This document shows, in pieces, positions 30,607 to 38,918 of a DNA stretch of 64,000 nucleotides. Source of the stretch: Streptomyces sp. CB02400 (GTDB lineage Bacteria; Actinomycetota; Actinomycetes; Streptomycetales; Streptomycetaceae); the NCBI RefSeq assembly GCF_001905725.1, contig NZ_LIWB01000001.1, positions 1-64,000 on the forward strand, in the 5' to 3' direction. Both the position numbers and the translations under genes were made by a program. Each line of letters opens with the position of its first letter. Position 1 is the stretch's first letter. The notes beneath the pieces were generated by a model that worked only from the letters and a program-made list of their open reading frames with translations, did no database searches and had not been told where the DNA came from.

Positions 30607-31437
30607 ATGCGACGAACCGACTGGGCCGAGTACGAGTTCGCCGCCTCCGGTGCCCCACGGGGGAGGGGCACCGAGGGCGGCGACGGCTCAGCCGTGGACG
30701 GTGACGCGGCGTACGACGACATCGCCGGCGGGGGCGGTCCCCGCGACGGGGGTGGCCCCCGCGGGGATGGCCCCCGCGGGGATGGCCCCCGCGACGGGGG
30801 TGGCGCACGGTCGGGCGGCTCGCGTGACGGCGGGCCGCGCGGTGGACGCGGGCGCAGACGTCGGACCTTCGGCGAGGCGGTCGCGGAGGACGGGGGCGCC
30901 TCTTCCTCGTCGAGGGCCGAGCGGGAGGAACCTCCGGCGGACCCGGTCGAGCGGGCGCGGGCGATCTGCCTGCGCCTGCTCACCGGGACCCCGCGCACCC
31001 GGAAGCAGCTCGCCGACGCCCTGCGCAAGCGGGAGATCCCGGACGAGGTTGCCGAGGAGGTGCTGTCCCGGTTCGAGGAGGTCGGACTGATCAACGACAG
31101 CGCCTTCGCGGACGCCTGGGTGGAGTCCCGGCACCACGGCCGGGGACTCGCCCGGCGCGCCCTCGCCCGGGAGCTGCGCACCAAGGGCGTCGATCCCACG
31201 CTGATCGACGCGGCCGTCTCCCAGCTCGACTCCGAGCAGGAGGAGGAGACCGCCCGGGAGCTGGTCGCCCGCAAGCTGCGCGCCACCCGCGGACTCGACC
31301 GCGACAAGCGGCTCCGCCGCCTCGCGGGCATGCTCGCCCGCAAGGGCTACCCCGAGGGCCTCGCCCTGCGCGTCGTCCGGCAGGCGCTGGAGGAGGAGGG
31401 CGAGGACACGGAGTTCCTCGGCGACGAGGGGTTCTGA
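30607..31437 (+). CDS. recX: RecA regulator RecX
   Basis: The RecX domain lies at about 115-265: three-helix repeats with RAICLRLLTGTPRTRKQLADALRKREIP and SRFEEVGLINDSAFADAWVESR. RecX caps or shortens RecA filaments. The first 110 residues are low-complexity and absent from E. coli RecX, with a Gly/Asp/Arg repeat (GGGPRGDGPRGDGPRDGGG) made by tandem copies of a 15-bp GC-rich unit at about 30740-30795. A GTG one codon earlier is also possible. It follows recA by a few bases and is probably cotranscribed. Confidence 0.9.
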   Translation: MRRTDWAEYEFAASGAPRGRGTEGGDGSAVDGDAAYDDIAGGGGPRDGGGPRGDGPRGDGPRDGGGARSGGSRDGGPRGGRGRRRRTFGEAVAEDGGASSSSRAEREEPPADPVERARAICLRLLTGTPRTRKQLADALRKREIPDEVAEEVLSRFEEVGLINDSAFADAWVESRHHGRGLARRALARELRTKGVDPTLIDAAVSQLDSEQEEETARELVARKLRATRGLDRDKRLRRLAGMLARKGYPEGLALRVVRQALEEEGEDTEFLGDEGF

Positions 31438-31458
31438 GACGACGGGGGCGGCCCCGCC

Positions 31459-31851
31459 CTACACGGGCGCAGGCTCGACCGGCAGGCCCGCCTCCCGCCA
31501 GGCCTGGAAGCCGCCCACCAGATCGGTGGCCCGGTGCAGGCCCAGGCGGTGGAGGGACTCCGCTGCCAGGCTGGAGGCGTATCCCTCGTTGCAGATCACC
31601 ACGATCCGCAGGTCGTGGCTCGTGGCCTCCGGGAGGCGGTGGCTGCCCCGCGGGTCCAGGCGCCACTCCAGTTCGTTGCGTTCGACGACGAGGGCTCCGG
31701 GAACGAGTCCGTCCCGGTCCCGCAGGGCGGCGTAGCGGATGTCCACCAGCAGTGCCTCACCGGTCCGTGCGGCCTCGTACGCGGCCCAGGGGCGGATGCG
31801 TACGTAACCGGAACGCACCCGCTCCAGCAACTCGTCGATGCCAACGCTCAA
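31459..31851 (-). CDS. Rhodanese-like sulfurtransferase
   Basis: The 130-residue single-domain rhodanese has the catalytic cysteine in VVICNEGYASSLAA and the conserved start LVDIRYAALRDRDGLVPGALVVERNELEW. The ATG overlaps the stop of the cysteine dioxygenase gene (ATGA), so the two are coupled. The pair suggests oxidation of cysteine and handling of the resulting persulfide or sulfite sulfur. It ends 21 bp from the convergent recX. Confidence 0.88.
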   Translation of the reverse strand: MSVGIDELLERVRSGYVRIRPWAAYEAARTGEALLVDIRYAALRDRDGLVPGALVVERNELEWRLDPRGSHRLPEATSHDLRIVVICNEGYASSLAAESLHRLGLHRATDLVGGFQAWREAGLPVEPAPV

Positions 31852-32375
31852 TGCCAGTCCTCCGGTCGTTCGACCTGCTCCAGGCGGAGCATACGGCCGC
31901 TGCGACTGTAGCGGCGGATCCGCGGCAACGGCGGGTAGTAGGCGTGCACGGAGATCGCGTGCCGGTCCGGGGACTCGTTGAGGACCTCGTGGACGTGGTG
32001 CCGTCCGAAGGCACGCCCCTGTCCGGTCCCCAGCCGTCGTTCCCGGTCCACGCCGTCCGTGAGTTCCAGGGTCTTCCAGCCGTCGGTGGGCAGCCGCGCG
32101 GCGAGCGAGTTCTCCCTCAGCTCACCCGACGCGGTCATGAAGGCACCGACGGAGTCGGCGTGGTCGTGCCAGCCGGTACCGGTGCCAGGAGGCCAGCCGA
32201 TCAGCCAGGCCTCGCTGCCACCGGGCCCGTCGAGCCGCACCCAGGTGCGCCCCTCGGGATCGAGCGGAAGGGCGGCGATCAGTTCGGCGTCGGCGACGGT
32301 ACGCCGTACGAAGTCGAGGAGGTCCGCCTGCGTGGGAACGGAGACGGGAGCCGGAACAGGGGAGGAGACAGACAT
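31848..32375 (-). CDS. Cysteine dioxygenase (cupin)
   Basis: The 175-residue enzyme oxidises cysteine to cysteine sulfinate. The Fe-binding His of the cupin are in GTGWHDHADSVGAF and in GRHHVHEVLNESPDRHAISVHAYYPPL, as in bacterial type I CDO. It is followed by a coupled rhodanese gene. A short Cys-rich leader ORF lies about 93 bp upstream on the same strand, suggesting control by cysteine supply. The ATG at 32375 is chosen over a GTG two codons upstream; both are possible. Confidence 0.87.
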   Translation of the reverse strand: MSVSSPVPAPVSVPTQADLLDFVRRTVADAELIAALPLDPEGRTWVRLDGPGGSEAWLIGWPPGTGTGWHDHADSVGAFMTASGELRENSLAARLPTDGWKTLELTDGVDRERRLGTGQGRAFGRHHVHEVLNESPDRHAISVHAYYPPLPRIRRYSRSGRMLRLEQVERPEDWH

Positions 32376-32468
32376 GTGCACCGTCCTGGAGGAGGTTCGC
32401 GGAGGCGCGCGGCCACGCGGACGAGACGGCGGGCGGCGCGCTGGGAATGGGAAAGGGAGGGACGCGAA

Positions 32469-32516
32469 TCAGCAGGACGGGCGACACACGCAGCCCGCAT
32501 AGCGGACGAGGTCCAT
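32469..32516 (-). CDS. 15-residue Cys-rich leader peptide upstream of cysteine dioxygenase
   Basis: An ATG preceded by GGAGGGTCCAT opens a 15-codon ORF reading MDLVRYAGCVCRPSC, with three Cys codons in its last seven and Cys just before the stop. It ends 93 bp before the cysteine dioxygenase start. Cys-rich short ORFs act as cysteine-responsive attenuators in mycobacteria, and small Cys-containing leader peptides occur before sulfur genes in Streptomyces. A regulatory role here is inferred from content, ribosome site and position. Confidence 0.6.
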   Translation of the reverse strand: MDLVRYAGCVCRPSC

Positions 32517-32592
32517 ATGGACCCTCCGCCACAGGTGCACGCAGGTGTCGGTCACGAGCGGAGTACACCACGGGGCCGCGCGCCGATTCAAC

Positions 32593-32627
32593 TCGTCGTC
32601 ACCCCGCGGACCACGGGGTGACGACGA
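32593..32627. terminator. Terminator of the FAD monooxygenase gene
   Basis: A 14-bp perfect stem, TCGTCGTCACCCCG and its complement, encloses a 7-nt loop 19 bp beyond the stop codon at 32646. No U tract follows, which is common in Streptomyces. Confidence 0.7.
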
Positions 32628-32645
32628 CTCGGCCGACCGGGACTC

Positions 32646-34259
32646 TCAGCGCGACCCGGCCCCCGCATCCGCCTTGGCCTCCGCCTCCGTGCTGGCGGGC
32701 CCGCCGACCGCCGCTTCCGCCGCCGCGTACAGATCCGCCGGGCGGACCCCGCTCAGCGCCGTCACCAGGTGACCGTCGGGGCGTACCAGGAGCACGGTGT
32801 GGGCCGCCGCACCCGGATAGCTCTCGGCGACCAGCAGTTCGGCCCGGTGCGGCAGTGCCGAGACGGCCGCCGCCAGCCGGGGCATGATCCCGGCGGACAC
32901 CCAGTGCCGGCGCTCCCACACCCCCGTACCGGGCGCGATCAGCACCACCAGCAGCGCCCCCCGGCCGAACCGGTCCCGCAGCCGGACGAAGGTGCCGTCC
33001 TCCGCCGTGACCCGTACGTCCGTCACCGCAGACCCGGGAGCCGTTCCGATGGGCACCTCGCCCTCGAGGCGGCCGGGAGCGAGTGGCGAGCCGGCGTACG
33101 TCCCCGGCGCGCCCAGCGCGCCCCGCCCCAGATGACCGTCCATCAGCAGCGTGTCGTGTCCCCGCGCGGACCCGGGAACGTAGGAGCGCAGTCCACCGCC
33201 GCCGCGCACCAGCGGCAGTGCCTGGTCGGCGGCGCGCAGCCGGGCGGCGACGATCGCCCGGCGCTCGGTCTGGTAGCTGTCGAGCAGCGCCTCGTGCGGA
33301 CCGTGGTGCCAGGCCAGCGCCAGTTTCCAGGCGAGGTTGTCGGCGTCGCGGAGCCCTTCCTCCAGTCCGTGCGTGCCCAGCGCGCCGAGCAGATGGGCCG
33401 AGTCCCCGGCGAGGAACACCCGGTCGGCCCGCCAGCGCCGGGCCAGCCGGTGGTGGACGGTGTGCACCCCGGTGTCCAGCAGTTCGTACGGCGGGGTCGG
33501 ACCGTCGGTCCAGCCGGCCAGGGTCTCCCGGACCCGGCCCAGCAGCAGTTCGGGCGTGACCAGGTCCTTGCCCGGCGGCAGCAGCCAGTCCAGGCGCCAC
33601 ACCCCGTCCGGCAGCGGGCGCGCGGTGATCTCCCCGGCCGAGGGTCCTGACGTGCGCCACGGCGGCGTGCGGTGCAGCAGCGCCTCGTCGTACCAGGGAA
33701 GTTCGGTGCGCAGGGCGGCCACGGCGTGACGTTCCACCGCGGTGCGGCCGGGGAAGCGGATGTCCTGGAGCTTGCGCACGGTCGAGCGCGGGCCGTCGCA
33801 GCCGACCAGGTAACTGCCGCGCCACCAGGTGCCGGTGTCGCCGCGGGTATGGGCGGTGACGCCCGAGGGCTCCTGCTCTATCGTGTCCAGCCTGCTGTTC
33901 ACGGCGATCCTGACGAGCCGCTCGCCGGCGAGGGCCGCGCGCAGCGCACCGGTCAGGACGTGCTGGGCGATGTGCAGGGGCGCGGGCTCGACGTCGCCGA
34001 AGGCGACCTCGGCCGTCACCTGCTTGCGCCGCATCGACCGCCATCCGGCCCAACGGACACCGGCGTGCGCGAGCGGCACGCCGGTCAGCTGCTCCATGAG
34101 CGCGGCGGTCTCCTCGCGCAGTACGACGGTGCGCGCCGGGCGGGGTTCGTCCTTGCCCGGCCCTTCGTCGAGGACCACGCTCGGCACTTCCTGGCGTGCC
34201 AGCGCCAGCGCGAGCGTGAGCCCGACGGGCCCCGCTCCGACGATGATCACCGGGTCCAC
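32646..34259 (-). CDS. FAD-dependent aromatic monooxygenase (PheA/TfdB type)
   Basis: The 537-residue flavoprotein starts with the dinucleotide-binding fold VIIVGAGPVGLTLALALARQ. It has the CDGPRSTVR motif and the FAD ribityl motif VFLAGDSAHLLGALGTHGLEEGLRDADNLAWKL. The C-terminal thioredoxin-like domain (about 400-520) places it with class A aromatic hydroxylases such as MhpA or polyketide hydroxylases. The substrate is unknown. It is a single gene with its own terminator. The GTG start puts the GxGxxG motif at the N-terminus; longer in-frame starts reach to 34397. Confidence 0.82.
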   Translation of the reverse strand: MDPVIIVGAGPVGLTLALALARQEVPSVVLDEGPGKDEPRPARTVVLREETAALMEQLTGVPLAHAGVRWAGWRSMRRKQVTAEVAFGDVEPAPLHIAQHVLTGALRAALAGERLVRIAVNSRLDTIEQEPSGVTAHTRGDTGTWWRGSYLVGCDGPRSTVRKLQDIRFPGRTAVERHAVAALRTELPWYDEALLHRTPPWRTSGPSAGEITARPLPDGVWRLDWLLPPGKDLVTPELLLGRVRETLAGWTDGPTPPYELLDTGVHTVHHRLARRWRADRVFLAGDSAHLLGALGTHGLEEGLRDADNLAWKLALAWHHGPHEALLDSYQTERRAIVAARLRAADQALPLVRGGGGLRSYVPGSARGHDTLLMDGHLGRGALGAPGTYAGSPLAPGRLEGEVPIGTAPGSAVTDVRVTAEDGTFVRLRDRFGRGALLVVLIAPGTGVWERRHWVSAGIMPRLAAAVSALPHRAELLVAESYPGAAAHTVLLVRPDGHLVTALSGVRPADLYAAAEAAVGGPASTEAEAKADAGAGSR

Positions 34260-34493
34260 GGCGCGGCGCCCCCTGCTCGAAGTGACGCCCGAAGGGACGC
34301 GGAGGAACAGGAAGATGGAGCAGGGTGCACGATCACAGAACGTATGCAACCTATTGCCGGTGCTTGCGTCAAGTGACCGAAGGGCAGTGGCGATCATGAA
34401 GTGGGGAGGGGCCGGTCACACCACTTGACTGTTCATCACACGAGTCCGGGGTGTACGGCTCCTCCGCACCGCCGACGGCGTCCGGCAACTCGA

Positions 34494-34534
34494 CATGACT
34501 GTGGCCCGCCGGATTCCGGCGGGCCACAGTCATG
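34494..34534. terminator. Terminator of the glu operon
   Basis: A 19-bp perfect inverted repeat starting CATGACTGTGGCCC has a 3-nt ATT loop. It lies 18 bp beyond the gluD stop and also blocks transcription from the other side. Confidence 0.85.
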
Positions 34535-34552
34535 CCGTACGTCAGACGTGCG

Positions 34553-35455
34553 TCACTTCTCCGCACCGGTCCCGAACGTGCCACCGACCTCGGCCGCGTT
34601 GAGGTCGTCGACATCCTCCACACCGAGCACCGCGCCCGTGCTGCGCTTGCTGCGGCGCAGCCGCCCCTCGAGCCAGGAGGCGAACGAGGTGAGGATGAAG
34701 TTCAGGATGATGTAGATGACCGCCACCACGATGAAGCTGGGGATGACGTTGGCGTAGTTGGCCGCCAGTGTGCCGCGCGAGTTCAGCAGCTCGGTGAAGC
34801 CCAGCATCACGCCGCCCAGCGCGGTGTCCTTCACGATGACGACCAGCTGGCTGACGATCGCCGGAAGCATCGCCGTGACCGCCTGCGGCAGCAGGATGTT
34901 GGTCATCACCTGGCTCTTACGCAGGCCGATGGCCTGGGCCGCCTCGGACTGTCCCTTGGGGAGGGAGAGGATGCCGGCCCGGACCACCTCGGCGAGGACC
35001 GAGGCGTTGTAGAGCACCAGACCGGTGACGACCGCGTAGAGGGGCCGGTCCTCGCTGGAGACGTCCGTGGAACGGGCGAAGAACTCGTTGGCGAACAGCA
35101 TCAGCAGCAGCACCGGGATGGCGCGGAAGAACTCCACCACCACGGCGGCCGGGATCCGCACCCATCGGTGGTCCGACATCCGGGCGATGCCGAGGACCGC
35201 GCCCAGCGGAAGCGCGATGACCATGGCCAGCGCCGCGGCCTTCAGCGTGTCGGCGAGGCCGGGCAGCAGGTAGGTCGTCCACGCCTCGGACTGCGTGAAC
35301 GGCTTCCACAAGGACCACTCAAGCTGGCCCTTGTCGTCCATCGTCTTATAGACCCACCACAGCAGGAGGACCAGGAGGGCCACGAAGACGACCGAGAGGA
35401 TGACGTTGCGCCGCTTGGCCCGGGGGCCGGGGGCGTCGTACAGAACGGAGGTCAC
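34553..35455 (-). CDS. gluD: Glutamate ABC transporter permease GluD
   Basis: This 300-residue inner-membrane permease is of the HAAT family. A long N-terminal helix is followed by the permease core and the EAA loop GQSEAAQAIGLRKSQVMTNILLPQA that contacts GluA. The C-terminus is a soluble tail of about 40 residues. The GTG start overlaps the gluC stop (GTGA). It is the last gene of gluABCD, a glutamate uptake system known from Corynebacterium and Streptomyces. Confidence 0.92.
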   Translation of the reverse strand: MTSVLYDAPGPRAKRRNVILSVVFVALLVLLLWWVYKTMDDKGQLEWSLWKPFTQSEAWTTYLLPGLADTLKAAALAMVIALPLGAVLGIARMSDHRWVRIPAAVVVEFFRAIPVLLLMLFANEFFARSTDVSSEDRPLYAVVTGLVLYNASVLAEVVRAGILSLPKGQSEAAQAIGLRKSQVMTNILLPQAVTAMLPAIVSQLVVIVKDTALGGVMLGFTELLNSRGTLAANYANVIPSFIVVAVIYIILNFILTSFASWLEGRLRRSKRSTGAVLGVEDVDDLNAAEVGGTFGTGAEK

Positions 35456-36129
35456 CGCTTCACCGCCAGTCGCTTGCTCAGCCAGTTGAGGATCAGGCCG
35501 GTGGGCAGGGTCAACACCACGAACCCGAAGGCGAAGACCGCGCCGATGAGCAGCGTCTGTGCCTCGTTCTCGATCATTTCCTTCATCAACAGGGCGGCCT
35601 CCGCCACACCGATGGTGGCCGCCACCGTCGTGTTCTTGGTCAGCGCGATCAGTACGTTCGCGAGCGGCCCGATGACCGAGCGGAACGCCTGCGGCAGCAC
35701 GATCAGGCTGAGGACCTGGGTGAAGTTCAGCCCGATGGCGCGGGCCGCCTCGGCCTGCCCGACCGGCACGGTGTTGATGCCGGAGCGCAGCGCCTCGCAG
35801 ACGAAGGCCGCGGTGTAGGCGATCAGACCGAGCACCGCGAGGCGGAAGCCCTGGAGCGCGAAGTCGTCCGGCGCTCCCATGGTCATGCCGAAGATGTCGG
35901 CGAGACCGAGCGAGGTGAAGACGATGATGACGGTCAGCGGGATGTTCCGGACGATGTTCACGTAGGCGGTCCCGAACCACCGCATCAGCGGAACGGGGCT
36001 GACCCGCATCGCCGCCAGCAGGGTGCCCCAGATCAGGGAGCCGACGCCCGAGAACACGGTGAGTTTCACCGTCATCCAGAACGCGCCCAACAGGGTTGGG
36101 TCGTCATAGTCAGAAATAAAGTCGAACAC
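35452..36129 (-). CDS. gluC: Glutamate ABC transporter permease GluC
   Basis: The 225-residue permease has about five helices and the EAA motif GQAEAARAIGLNFTQVLSLIVLPQAF. It forms the membrane heterodimer with GluD. The GTG start is preceded by GGGAGAT. A hairpin in the 110-bp gap after gluB probably sets the GluB:GluC ratio. Confidence 0.92.
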   Translation of the reverse strand: MFDFISDYDDPTLLGAFWMTVKLTVFSGVGSLIWGTLLAAMRVSPVPLMRWFGTAYVNIVRNIPLTVIIVFTSLGLADIFGMTMGAPDDFALQGFRLAVLGLIAYTAAFVCEALRSGINTVPVGQAEAARAIGLNFTQVLSLIVLPQAFRSVIGPLANVLIALTKNTTVAATIGVAEAALLMKEMIENEAQTLLIGAVFAFGFVVLTLPTGLILNWLSKRLAVKR

Positions 36130-36176
36130 GATCTCCCGCGCTTCCGGGTGTGTGGCCTACGGGGCGGACGCGGCGC

Positions 36177-36206
36177 GCCGCCGTCCTGATCGCGACGGAC
36201 GGCGGC
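36177..36206. terminator. Intercistronic hairpin between gluB and gluC
   Basis: GCCGCCGTCC and its exact complement are separated by 10 nt in the gap downstream of gluB. Hairpins at this place in binding-protein operons typically cut read-through or protect the upstream mRNA, so more binding protein than permease is made. Confidence 0.6.
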
Positions 36207-36238
36207 ACGCCTTCTGGACCCGCGTTGCGGTCCTGGGC

Positions 36239-37078
36239 TTACTTGACGATGTTGCCGATCTGCGGAGCCGGCTCGTTCTTGTACTCGGCCGGGCCGAAGT
36301 TCTCCTCGACCGCCTTGTCCCAGGACTTGTCGCTGACCATCTTCTCCAGGGCGTCGTTGATCTTGTTGACGGTCTCGGTGTCGCCCTTCTTGACGCCGAT
36401 GCCGTAGTTCTCGTTGCTGAGCTTCAGACCGACAAGCTCGAACTTGCCCTTGTACTGGTCCTGCGCGGCGAAGCCGGCGAGGATCGAGTCGTCGGTGGTC
36501 AGCGCGTCGACGGCACCACTCTGCAGGCCGGCGATGCACTCCGAGTAGGTGCCGTACTCACGCAGCTGCGCATCCGGCGCGAAGTCCTTCTTGACGTTCT
36601 GAGCCGAGGTCGAGCCGGTCACCGAGCACAGCTTCTTGTCGTTGAGGTCGGTGGCCTCGGAGATGTCCGCGCCCTTCTTCACCAGCAGGTCCTGGTGGGC
36701 CAGCAGGTACGGGCCGGCGAAGTCGACCTTCTCCTTGCGCTCGTCGGTGATCGAGTAGGTCGCCGCGATGAACTTCACGTCCCCGCGCGAGAGGGCGTTC
36801 TCGCGGTCGGCGCTCTTGGTCTCGACCCACTCGATCTGGTCGGGCTCGTAACCGAGCTCCTTGGCGACGTAGGTCGCCACGTCCACGTCGAAACCGGTGT
36901 AACCGTCAGGCGTCTTCAGGCCGAGACCGGGCTGGTCGTACTTGATGCCGATCTTGATCTTGTCGCCGCCGCCCCCGGAGGAACCGTTGTCACTGCTGTC
37001 GTCGCCGCCACAGGCGGTGGCGGTCAGGGCGAGGGCGAACACGGCGGCCGAGGCGGCGGTGACCTTGCGGAGCTTCAT
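36239..37078 (-). CDS. gluB: Glutamate-binding lipoprotein GluB
   Basis: The 279-residue extracellular solute-binding protein (family 3) has signal peptide MKLRKVTAASAAVFALALTA and lipobox TATAC, so it is anchored through the Cys. A Ser/Gly linker precedes the binding fold, which has GYTGFDVDVATYVAKELGY and FIAATYSITDERKEKVDFAGPY. The ATG at 37078 has AGGA eight bases upstream; an ATG three codons earlier is less well placed. Confidence 0.93.
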   Translation of the reverse strand: MKLRKVTAASAAVFALALTATACGGDDSSDNGSSGGGGDKIKIGIKYDQPGLGLKTPDGYTGFDVDVATYVAKELGYEPDQIEWVETKSADRENALSRGDVKFIAATYSITDERKEKVDFAGPYLLAHQDLLVKKGADISEATDLNDKKLCSVTGSTSAQNVKKDFAPDAQLREYGTYSECIAGLQSGAVDALTTDDSILAGFAAQDQYKGKFELVGLKLSNENYGIGVKKGDTETVNKINDALEKMVSDKSWDKAVEENFGPAEYKNEPAPQIGNIVK

Positions 37079-37160
37079 GGTGCACATCCTTTGACTCTGG
37101 TGAAGTGATGCGGCCCGGGCGGTGTCCGGTGACGCAGGTCGGCAGGGCGCGAAGTGCGCC

Positions 37161-37937
37161 TCAGTGGTGAAGGATCTTCGACAGGAAGTCCTTGGCGCGG
37201 TCACTGCGCGGATTGCTGAAGAACTGGTCCGGCGAAGCCTGTTCGACGATGCGACCGTCCGCCATGAACACCACGCGATTTGCCGCCGAACGGGCGAATC
37301 CCATCTCGTGCGTGACGACGATCATGGTCATGCCCTCGCGGGCGAGCTGCTGCATGACCTCCAGCACCTCGTTGATCATCTCCGGGTCGAGAGCCGACGT
37401 CGGCTCGTCGAAGAGCATGACCTTGGGCTCCATCGCCAGGGCCCGCGCGATGGCGACACGCTGCTGCTGGCCACCGGAGAGCTGCGCGGGGTACTTCTCG
37501 GCCTGCGCGCCCACGCCGACCCGGTCGAGCAGGGCACGGGCCCGCTCCTCGGCCGCCTTCTTGTCCTTCTTTCGGACTTTGATCTGGCCCAGCATCACGT
37601 TCTCGAGCACGGTCTTGTGCGCGAAGAGGTTGAAGGACTGGAAGACCATGCCCACGTCGGCCCGCAGCCGGGCGAGCTCCTTGCCCTCGTGGGGCAGGGG
37701 CTTGCCGTCGATGCTGATCGACCCGGAGTCGATCGTCTCCAGACGGTTGATGGTGCGGCACAGGGTGGACTTCCCGGACCCGGAGGGTCCGATGACCACG
37801 ACGACTTCGCCACGGGCGATCGTCAGGTCGATGTCCTGGAGTACGTGCAACGCGCCGAAGTGCTTGTTGACGCTCTTCAGGACGACCAGATCGCCGGTCG
37901 CGGCCACATCTTCCTTGGCCACCGATACTTCGGTCAT
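37161..37937 (-). CDS. gluA: Glutamate ABC transporter ATPase GluA
   Basis: The 258-residue ATPase has Walker A GPSGSGKST, Q-loop VFQSFNLF, signature LSGGQQQR, Walker B VMLFDEPTSALDP and the switch His in VTHEMGFAR. It is the first gene of the operon and energises GluC/GluD. The 285 bp upstream, shared with the divergent response-regulator gene, should hold its promoter. Confidence 0.93.
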   Translation of the reverse strand: MTEVSVAKEDVAATGDLVVLKSVNKHFGALHVLQDIDLTIARGEVVVVIGPSGSGKSTLCRTINRLETIDSGSISIDGKPLPHEGKELARLRADVGMVFQSFNLFAHKTVLENVMLGQIKVRKKDKKAAEERARALLDRVGVGAQAEKYPAQLSGGQQQRVAIARALAMEPKVMLFDEPTSALDPEMINEVLEVMQQLAREGMTMIVVTHEMGFARSAANRVVFMADGRIVEQASPDQFFSNPRSDRAKDFLSKILHH

Positions 37938-38152
37938 CGCTCTCAGGCTCCGTCCTCCTCGGTTTCGGAGGACAGTAGTAACCCGTCGGACCTGCGTCAT
38001 TACATCTGAGGGGAATCTGAGCATCACGATCCGATAGCAATCGGACACCTGTCGTAGCACTTGTGAGCAGGGGTGATTTCGGCCGGGTAACGGTACGGAA
38101 GAGCAACCGGAACCCTCTTGACGCCGTCCTCGTTCATCGGCGTCACTGCAAG

Positions 38153-38170
38153 GTGCACGCGCGCGTGCAC
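38153..38170. promoter_or_regulatory. Perfect 18-bp palindrome between gluA and the response regulator
   Basis: GTGCACGCG is followed immediately by CGCGTGCAC, a perfect two-fold symmetric site 53 bp before the response-regulator start. It may be an operator for a dimeric regulator or for the response regulator itself. No binding protein can be assigned from sequence. Confidence 0.45.
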
Positions 38171-38222
38171 GCGTTTTCATACACATGGAGAGCGTACGGC
38201 CGATGAACCGAAGGGGGCCCTG

Positions 38223-38909
38223 GTGAGACTGCTTCTCGTCGAGGACGACAACCACGTCGCCGCCGCCCTGTCGGCGGTCCTGGCGCGGCACGGGTTCGAC
38301 GTCACCCACGCGCGCAGCGGCGAGGAGGCGCTCCAGGCGCTCGTCCCCGAGGGCGACGGCTTCGGTGTCGTCCTGCTCGACCTGGGGCTGCCCGATCAGG
38401 ACGGCTACGAGGTCTGCGGCAAGATCCGCAAGCGCACCAGCACGCCGGTGATCATGGTCACCGCGCGGTCCGACGTGCGTTCGCGCATCCACGGCCTCAA
38501 CCTCGGCGCCGACGACTACGTGGTCAAGCCGTACGACACGGGGGAGCTGCTCGCGCGGATCCACGCCGTCAGCCGGCGCACCGTCCACGAGGAGGCCACG
38601 GGCGGTACGGAGACCGAGCTGCGGCTCGGCCCGGTCCGCATCGAGCTGTCGACCCGCCAGGTCACCGTCAACGGTTCGGTCGTCCAGCTGACCCGCAAGG
38701 AGTTCGATCTGCTCGCCCTGCTCGCCCAGCGGCCGGGGGTCGTCTTCCGCCGGGAACAGATCATCAGCGAGGTGTGGCGCACCAGCTGGGAGGGGACCGG
38801 GCGCACCCTGGAGGTGCACGTCGCCTCCCTGCGCGCCAAGCTCCGCATGCCCGCCCTCATCGAGACCGTGCGCGGCGTCGGCTACCGGCTCGTCGCGCCC
38901 ACGGCGTAG
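38223..38909 (+). CDS. OmpR-family response regulator
   Basis: The 228-residue protein has a receiver (1-118; acidic pair EDD, Asp in LLDLGLPDQDGYEV, Lys in VVKPYDTG) and a winged-helix DNA-binding domain (about 130-225, VQLTRKEFDLLALLAQRPG to RGVGYRLV). The GTG follows AGGGGG. The histidine kinase gene begins 10 bp after the stop, so the two form a pair. Targets are not evident; the glu operon is divergent and is one candidate. Confidence 0.9.
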   Translation: MRLLLVEDDNHVAAALSAVLARHGFDVTHARSGEEALQALVPEGDGFGVVLLDLGLPDQDGYEVCGKIRKRTSTPVIMVTARSDVRSRIHGLNLGADDYVVKPYDTGELLARIHAVSRRTVHEEATGGTETELRLGPVRIELSTRQVTVNGSVVQLTRKEFDLLALLAQRPGVVFRREQIISEVWRTSWEGTGRTLEVHVASLRAKLRMPALIETVRGVGYRLVAPTA

Positions 38910-38918
38910 CGGGGCCGG

